Of a stretch of 64,000 nt of DNA, positions 56,455-64,000 are shown piece after piece (within the stretch, counting starts at the first letter, position 1; each line of letters starts with the position of its first letter). The stretch covers positions 310,001-374,000 of the forward strand of contig NZ_JABFHI010000002.1 in NCBI RefSeq assembly GCF_013112225.1. The letters run 5' to 3'. Source of the stretch: Vreelandella azerica. GTDB lineage: Bacteria > Pseudomonadota > Gammaproteobacteria > Pseudomonadales > Halomonadaceae. Made by a program: the position numbers and the translations under genes. Under the pieces are notes generated by a model. The model was not told where the DNA came from, made no database searches, and was given only the letters and a program-made list of their open reading frames with translations.

Positions 56455-57675
56455 ATGAGCGAATATTCCCTGTTTACCTCCGAATCCGTTTCCGAAGGGC
56501 ATCCCGACAAGATTGCCGATCAGATTTCTGATGCTGTCCTGGATGCCATCATCGCCCGTGATAAGCAGGCCCGGGTTGCCTGTGAAACCATGGTCAAGAC
56601 GGGCGTTGCGATTATTGCCGGTGAGATTACTACGGCTGCCTGGGTCGATCTGGAAGCCCTGGTGCGCCAGGTGATTACCGATATCGGCTATACCTCATCA
56701 GATGTTGGCTTTGATGGCGCGACCTGCGGCGTTGTGAACCTGATTGGCAAGCAGAGCGTTGATATTGCCCAGGGCGTTGATCGCACCAAGCCAGAAGATC
56801 AGGGCGCGGGTGACCAAGGCCTGATGTTTGGCTACGCCACCAATGAAACCGCCTCACTGATGCCTGCACCGATTCACTATTCCCATCGTCTGGTAGAGCG
56901 TCAGGCTGAGCTGCGTAAACAGGGCCTCTTGCCCTGGCTGCGCCCGGATGCGAAAAGCCAGGTTACCTTCCGTTATGACGCCGATGGCAAGCCTTGCGGC
57001 GTGGATGCCGTGGTGCTTTCCACCCAACACGACCCTGAGATTGATCAGGAAGCGCTGCGCACCATGGTCAAGCGGGAAATTATTGAACAGGTTATTCCCG
57101 CTGAATGGCTGGATGACAGCACCCAGTTCCATATCAACCCGACCGGCAAGTTTGTAATTGGCGGCCCTGTGGGTGATTGTGGCCTGACCGGGCGCAAGAT
57201 TATCGTCGACACTTATGGCGGTATGGCGCGCCACGGTGGCGGTGCCTTTTCCGGCAAGGATCCGTCCAAAGTTGATCGCAGTGCCGCCTATGCGGGCCGT
57301 TATGTAGCCAAGAATGTGGTCGCCGCCGGTCTTGCCGACAAATGTGAGATCCAGATTTCCTATGCTATCGGGGTAGCCGAGCCAACGTCGGTATCCGTCG
57401 ATACATTCGGCACCGGAAATATTGCCGATACTGAAATCGTCAAGCTGGTACGCGAGCATTTTGATCTACGCCCTTTTGCGATCACCAAGATGCTTGATCT
57501 GCTGCATCCGATGTACCAACTGACAGCCGCCTATGGTCACTTTGGCCGTGAACCGTTTGAACACAGCTATCGCTGGCTGGATGTCAAAGGCCAGGAACAG
57601 GTTGAAACCTTTACTGCTTTCCCATGGGAAAAAACCGACAAGGCGGATGCCCTGCGTCAGTCGGCGGGCTTGTAA
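56455..57675 (+). CDS. metK: S-adenosylmethionine synthetase
   Basis: 406-residue enzyme that makes SAM from methionine and ATP. Signature [21 protein letters not shown] (first 20 residues here: [20 protein letters not shown]), [31 protein letters not shown], and [18 protein letters not shown] 56455 ([12 protein letters not shown]) is chosen by homology; the frame is open further upstream but crosses the hairpin leader. A terminator follows at 57711. Confidence 0.95.
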   Translation: MSEYSLFTSESVSEGHPDKIADQISDAVLDAIIARDKQARVACETMVKTGVAIIAGEITTAAWVDLEALVRQVITDIGYTSSDVGFDGATCGVVNLIGKQSVDIAQGVDRTKPEDQGAGDQGLMFGYATNETASLMPAPIHYSHRLVERQAELRKQGLLPWLRPDAKSQVTFRYDADGKPCGVDAVVLSTQHDPEIDQEALRTMVKREIIEQVIPAEWLDDSTQFHINPTGKFVIGGPVGDCGLTGRKIIVDTYGGMARHGGGAFSGKDPSKVDRSAAYAGRYVAKNVVAAGLADKCEIQISYAIGVAEPTSVSVDTFGTGNIADTEIVKLVREHFDLRPFAITKMLDLLHPMYQLTAAYGHFGREPFEHSYRWLDVKGQEQVETFTAFPWEKTDKADALRQSAGL

Positions 57676-57710
57676 CATCCCCTGAGACGTTGCATTTCTT
57701 AACAGCCTAG

Positions 57711-57743
57711 CGCCCCGCGGAATTTATCCACGGGGCGTTTTTT
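57711..57743 (+). terminator. Terminator after metK
   Basis: CGCCCCGCGG / CCACGGGGCG stem (one mismatch) with a seven-base loop, then TTTTTT. Confidence 0.93.
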
Positions 57744-57782
57744 GTCTACGCTTAGCTTAAAAGACGCAGGTAAAGGCGCTAA

Positions 57783-60448
<2,666 letters not shown>

Positions 60449-60604
60449 GAATTATTTTCCTGTCATTACTAAACTCAACATGAATAAAATTAACGTTGCT
60501 GTGTGGAATCTTTCATTAGCCGCGAACCCACGCAGCAGCGAGAATACACCCTCATAAAGCGCCATTCTATCGGCGAGCCGAATTGACTGACTATGAGGAT
60601 TATC

Positions 60605-61447
60605 ATGAGCCGCCAAGAACACCCCCTCGGTATCAGCTTCGAGTTCTTCCCTCCGAATACCGACGCCGGGCGTGAAAAGCTGATGCGTACCCGCGACCAG
60701 CTGGCGGCTTACCAACCACGGTTTTTTTCGGTGACTTACGGTGCTGGCGGTTCGACCCAGGTGCGTACCCGCAATGCGGTGCGTGAAATCAGCCAGAGTG
60801 GCATCACCACTGCGCCGCACCTCTCGTGTATTGGTAGTGACAAGGCCCAATTACGCGACCTGCTTGCAGAATACCGGGAAGAAGGCGTTGATAGCCTGGT
60901 GGCCTTGCGTGGTGATATGCCTTCGGGCACGGCCAGCATGGGTGAGCTGCGTTATGCCAATGAGCTGGTCGAGTTTATCCGTGAAGAAACGGGAGACCAT
61001 TTTGAGATTGCCGTAGGTGCCTATCCGGAATCTCATCCCGAGGCGCCAAGCCTTGATAAAGATGTGGAAAATTTCGCCCGCAAGATGAAAGCGGGGGCCA
61101 ATATAGCAATCACTCAGTATTTCTTTACTGCGGATGCCTATTTCAACTTTGTTGATAAGGCACGTGCACTGGGTGTTACGCAGCCGATTATTCCCGGCAT
61201 CATGCCAATCACCAACTATACCAAGCTGGCGCGATTCTCTGATGCCTGTGGGGCAGAAATACCACGCTGGATCCGCAAGCAGTTGGAAAGTTACGCCGAT
61301 GATAGTGAAGCGATTGCTGATTTTGGCAACGAAGTGGTGACGCGTCTGTGTGAGCGGCTGTTGGATGGCGGTGCACCAGGTTTGCATTTCTACACGCTGA
61401 ACCAGTCCGCTCCGGTGCTGAAGATTGTTGATAATCTGACGGGTTAG
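60605..61447 (+). CDS. metF: Methylenetetrahydrofolate reductase
   Basis: 280-residue FAD enzyme that makes methyl-THF for methionine synthesis. Barrel motifs: ISFEFFPPNTDAGREKL, FFSVTYGAGGSTQ, HLSCIGSDK, LVALRGDMPSG, AYPESHPEAPS, ITQYFFTADAYFNF, PGLHFYTLNQS. The ATG at 60605 (MSRQEHPLG) has GAGGAT upstream; an ATG at 60593 is a poorer choice. With metX, metW and metK it is one of four methionine-cycle genes in the window, at separate loci. Confidence 0.94.
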   Translation: MSRQEHPLGISFEFFPPNTDAGREKLMRTRDQLAAYQPRFFSVTYGAGGSTQVRTRNAVREISQSGITTAPHLSCIGSDKAQLRDLLAEYREEGVDSLVALRGDMPSGTASMGELRYANELVEFIREETGDHFEIAVGAYPESHPEAPSLDKDVENFARKMKAGANIAITQYFFTADAYFNFVDKARALGVTQPIIPGIMPITNYTKLARFSDACGAEIPRWIRKQLESYADDSEAIADFGNEVVTRLCERLLDGGAPGLHFYTLNQSAPVLKIVDNLTG

Positions 61448-61466
61448 GGTTTCAGACCCTAATATG

Positions 61467-61499
61467 AAAAACCCCGCCTCTTGTGAGTGCGGGGGTTTT
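61467..61499. terminator. Bidirectional terminator between metF and the TRAP permease
   Basis: AAAAACCCCGC / GCGGGGGTTTTT stem with A and T runs on both sides, usable by both convergent genes. A small AGGGT/ACCCT hairpin stands just before it. Confidence 0.93.
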
Positions 61500-61525
61500 T
61501 GTCTGCGGCTTTATAAGCGCTGTCG

Positions 61526-63711
61526 TTAGCCGGTTGAGGCAGCGGCTTTGCCGTTGCCATGTAATCGGCGCTGCATTACAACGAGTACAACACCAATCGC
61601 AAGTCCGGCAATATCAGTATAGATACCGCCATAGATCATAAAGATCGCGCCTATCAGCATGACGACCCGCTGCCATGTTTTAACTGGCCCAAAGAACCAC
61701 GCCTGAACCACACCAGCCAGCAGGATGATGCCCAGCGTCGCGGTGAGGCCAACGCGCAGGATCTGCATGGCGCTGCCTTCCATCAGCATGGCGGGGCTAT
61801 AGAAGAACATGAACGGCACGATGAAAGCGGCCAGGCCGATCTTGAACGAAGCCACTGAAGTGCCCATGGCATTATCGCCGGAAATACCCGCTGCTGCGTA
61901 GGATGCCAGGGCGACCGGCGGCGTGATGGCAGATACCACCGCGAAATAGAACACGAAGAAGTGTGCAATCAGCGGTTCAATGCCGATATTGATCAAACCC
62001 GGTGCAACAACCGACGCCGCTACCGCATAAGCGGCCGTGGTCGGCATACCCATGCCGAGTAGAATCGAGATACACATGGCAAAAAACAGCGCCAACAGCT
62101 GGCTGACACCCGCGACACCCAGTAGCAGCGATGAGAAGCGCGCGCCAACCCCGGTCAGGGAGATAACGCCTACAATCAACCCTGCACAGGCACATACCGC
62201 AATGATCTGGATCGACATGATGCCCGCCAGCTGCAGGGCGCGCAGGATGGCGGCAAGCCCCATCTTGTGGGGTGAAAGCCAGCTGACAACGGCGGCGGAG
62301 GCTGTGGCCAGAGTACCGGCACGGATCACCGAATAGCCCATGAACAGTGCCACAATCAGTATGATGATGGGAGCAAACAGATAAACCTGTTTGGCTAGCT
62401 TGCGGAACTGGGGGATCTCGTCTTCGCGCATGCCGCGCATGCCTTTGCGGGCCGCTTCAAAGTCGACCATGCAGTAGACCGACAGGAAGTAAAGAATGGC
62501 GGGAATAATCGCGGCAATCGCAATCTCGGTATACGGGATACCGGTAATTTCCGCCATGATAAAGGCACCGGCACCCATGATGGGCGGCATGATCTGCCCA
62601 CCGGTAGACGCAGCGGCTTCAATGGCCCCGGCGCTACGCCCTGGGTAGCCAACTTTTTCATCAGTGGAATCGTCAGCGAACCTGTTGAAACCACGTTACC
62701 CGCTGAGGTGCCGTTAATCATGCCCATCAGACCGGAAGCAAAAATCGATACCTTGGCTGGGCCGCCCCGAGCGCGACCGGCGGCAGCAAAGGCGAAGTTG
62801 ACAAAATAGTCACCGACCTTGGATGCCTGCAGGAAGGCAGCGAAAATAATAAACAGGATGATATAGGTGGAAGACACTGCTGTGGTCGGGCCGAGAATAC
62901 CCGTATCGGTGTAAACCTGGCTGAAAAAGCGGTTGATCGACAAGCCGGGATAGCCCAGAAAGCCTGGCAGGTAGGGGCCTGCAAACACATAAAGCAGAAA
63001 GACGACTGAAATGACTACCAGTGCCAGGCCAGCTACACGGCGGGTCAGTTCCAGAATCAGCAAGGACCCGGCAACCGCGGCCCATGAAATACCCACAGGG
63101 GCAAAAGAAGTGCCTGTGGACATGCGCATATTTGTGTTGAACGCCACGAGCAGATAGCCAGCACTGGCCAGGGCGCACACCATCAGTACCAGATCCGCTG
63201 GGTTGAAGCGGTGACGCACCTGACGATACACCCAAGAAAGCACGATGGCAGCAGCGGTCGTCAGCATCAGCGGGTAACCGTAATGCCAGGACTCTATGGT
63301 TGGATCAATGCGCATGGCGCCGCCTGCCAGGGTCTGCTGCATCATGAAAACCTGGAGCAGCGAATAGAGCGCCGGAAGCAGCAGCGCATAGCTGATCCAT
63401 TTAAGCGCGACAGGAGACTCTTCATGCTCACTTTTCGCGAAATTACTGCCAGCATAGAGACCGTACCCAAGGATCAAGGCACCGGCAATGTGCACAATCC
63501 GGTAGGACCAGGTTTCCATGGGAAAGATATTCAGTGAAATAAGATGAAAAGAAGAGTAGGCAACCGCCATGGCCGCAAATAACCAGAACTGCCAGCCGTT
63601 AAACAGGCGGCGGTTATTCTCGACAACTTCTTCATCAACGCCTTCAACGACCACGACGTCGGGCTGTTCGTCCGAAAGGTCGCCAGAATTGGGGTCAGAT
63701 TTGTGACTCAT
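61526..63711 (-). CDS. Fused TRAP transporter permease (4TM/12TM), one frame break
   Basis: About 728 residues of a TRAP permease in which the small and large subunits are fused, the type paired with TAXI binding proteins. The N-terminal part starts MSHKSDPNSGDLSDEQ and has many membrane helices. The large-subunit core shows GLMGMINGTSAGNVVSTGSL, AAASTGGQIMPPIMGAGAF and GMGMPTTAAYAVAASVVAP. The frame breaks at the C4 run 62626-62629, and one lost base explains it (joining APG to AIEAAASTGG). Such systems take up carboxylates or amino acids with sodium. The substrate is unknown. Confidence 0.9.
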
Positions 63712-63763
63712 AAGAGGCCACCCTCACAGCAATACAAACAGAAAAAGGGGAGGTATAAGCAAA

Positions 63764-63803
63764 AGCTGCCCCGCCCGGTGGCGCCGGTGCGGGGCAGGCT
63801 TTG
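63764..63803 (-). terminator. Hairpin between TRAP binding-protein and permease genes
   Basis: TGCCCCGC/GCGGGGCA stem, extended by AAGC/GCTT, lies between the two genes. It could partly terminate or stabilise the mRNA of the binding-protein gene, which normally is needed in excess over the permease. Confidence 0.7.
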
Positions 63804-63815
63804 AGTACTTAAGGC

Positions 63816-64000
63816 TTACTTGATCATGTCTTCAGCAATGTCATAGCCGTTTTCTTCGTACCAGCGAGCAGCGCCCGGGTGGAAGGGCAGCACGGTATTC
63901 TTGTCGATATTTTCCGGAATAGTCGTGGCAGCACTGCGGTGAATGGAGCGCATACGATCGTTCTGTTCCATGGTCACCTTGGTGACTTCATAGACAAAAT
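63816..64000 (-). CDS. TAXI-family TRAP transporter binding protein, 3' end only
   Basis: Only the last 61 residues are in the window (the frame runs off the right edge). The end PFHPGAARWYEENGYDI is typical of TAXI solute-binding proteins, whose N-terminus and ligand site lie outside. It stands 105 bases upstream of the fused permease gene, on the same strand, and is its expected periplasmic partner. Confidence 0.85.
   Translation of the reverse strand, partial: FVYEVTKVTMEQNDRMRSIHRSAATTIPENIDKNTVLPFHPGAARWYEENGYDIAEDMIK

Noticed and set aside
60452..60850. Minus-strand open frame overlapping the metF start
   Set aside because: It lies over the conserved metF coding region and the metF/AEC promoter gap; shadow frame.

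Overview
The window is chromosomal DNA of a gammaproteobacterium, most likely a member of the Halomonadaceae (Halomonas-like). The 16S gene has the 5' region typical of that family. The gene order dksA-gluQ-cbrX-cbrA-cbrB-pcnB-folK-panB-panC, and the block yggS-proC-yggT-metX-metW facing pilT-pilU, match the layout known from Pseudomonas and its relatives. These assignments come from reading the sequence; no database was searched.

Left part (1-14046), accessory and surface-related. The window opens inside a very large trimeric autotransporter adhesin (TAA) with near-identical internal repeats and collagen-like Gly-X-Y blocks. It is followed directly by a BamE-like plus OmpA-like lipoprotein resembling TpgA, the TAA partner described in Acinetobacter. 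Two nearly identical IS630-family elements lie in tandem next. After them come a small exported cysteine protein, a DUF6447-type protein, a Sel1-repeat/SH3 protein, a LysM-FecR exported protein and a CHASE2-PAS histidine kinase. These last genes look like an envelope or surface-sensing group.

Middle part (14043-40274), mostly core metabolism. It holds trmO, an acetyltransferase, a DUF2970 protein, a thiolase, the pantothenate genes panB/C/D, folK, pcnB, the CbrAB carbon/nitrogen two-component system with its small upstream gene cbrX, gluQ, dksA, an aminotransferase, sfsA, and the metX-metW methionine genes with proC/yggT/yggS. The twitching-motility ATPases pilT and pilU, anmK and tyrS follow.

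A complete rRNA operon (about 40486-45823) follows, with P1 promoter, boxA elements, processing stems, 16S, a short spacer without tRNAs, 23S, 5S and terminator. A decayed piece of a second 5S gene and a REP-like palindromic region lie behind it.

Right part (46156-64000). It holds dgt, a NERD-domain protein, yciH, a YieH-like phosphatase, the sugar-phosphate cluster tkt-lrgA-lrgB-epd-pgk-fba, metK with a hairpin-rich leader, ligB, an AEC transporter, metF, and a fused TRAP transporter permease with the end of its TAXI-type binding protein.

A striking property of the whole window is at least twelve single-base frame breaks in otherwise well-conserved genes, including two in the normally essential pgk. 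Most look like the loss of one base in a homopolymer run. Many are therefore more likely sequencing or assembly errors than true pseudogenes, and genes carrying them are annotated here as single loci.
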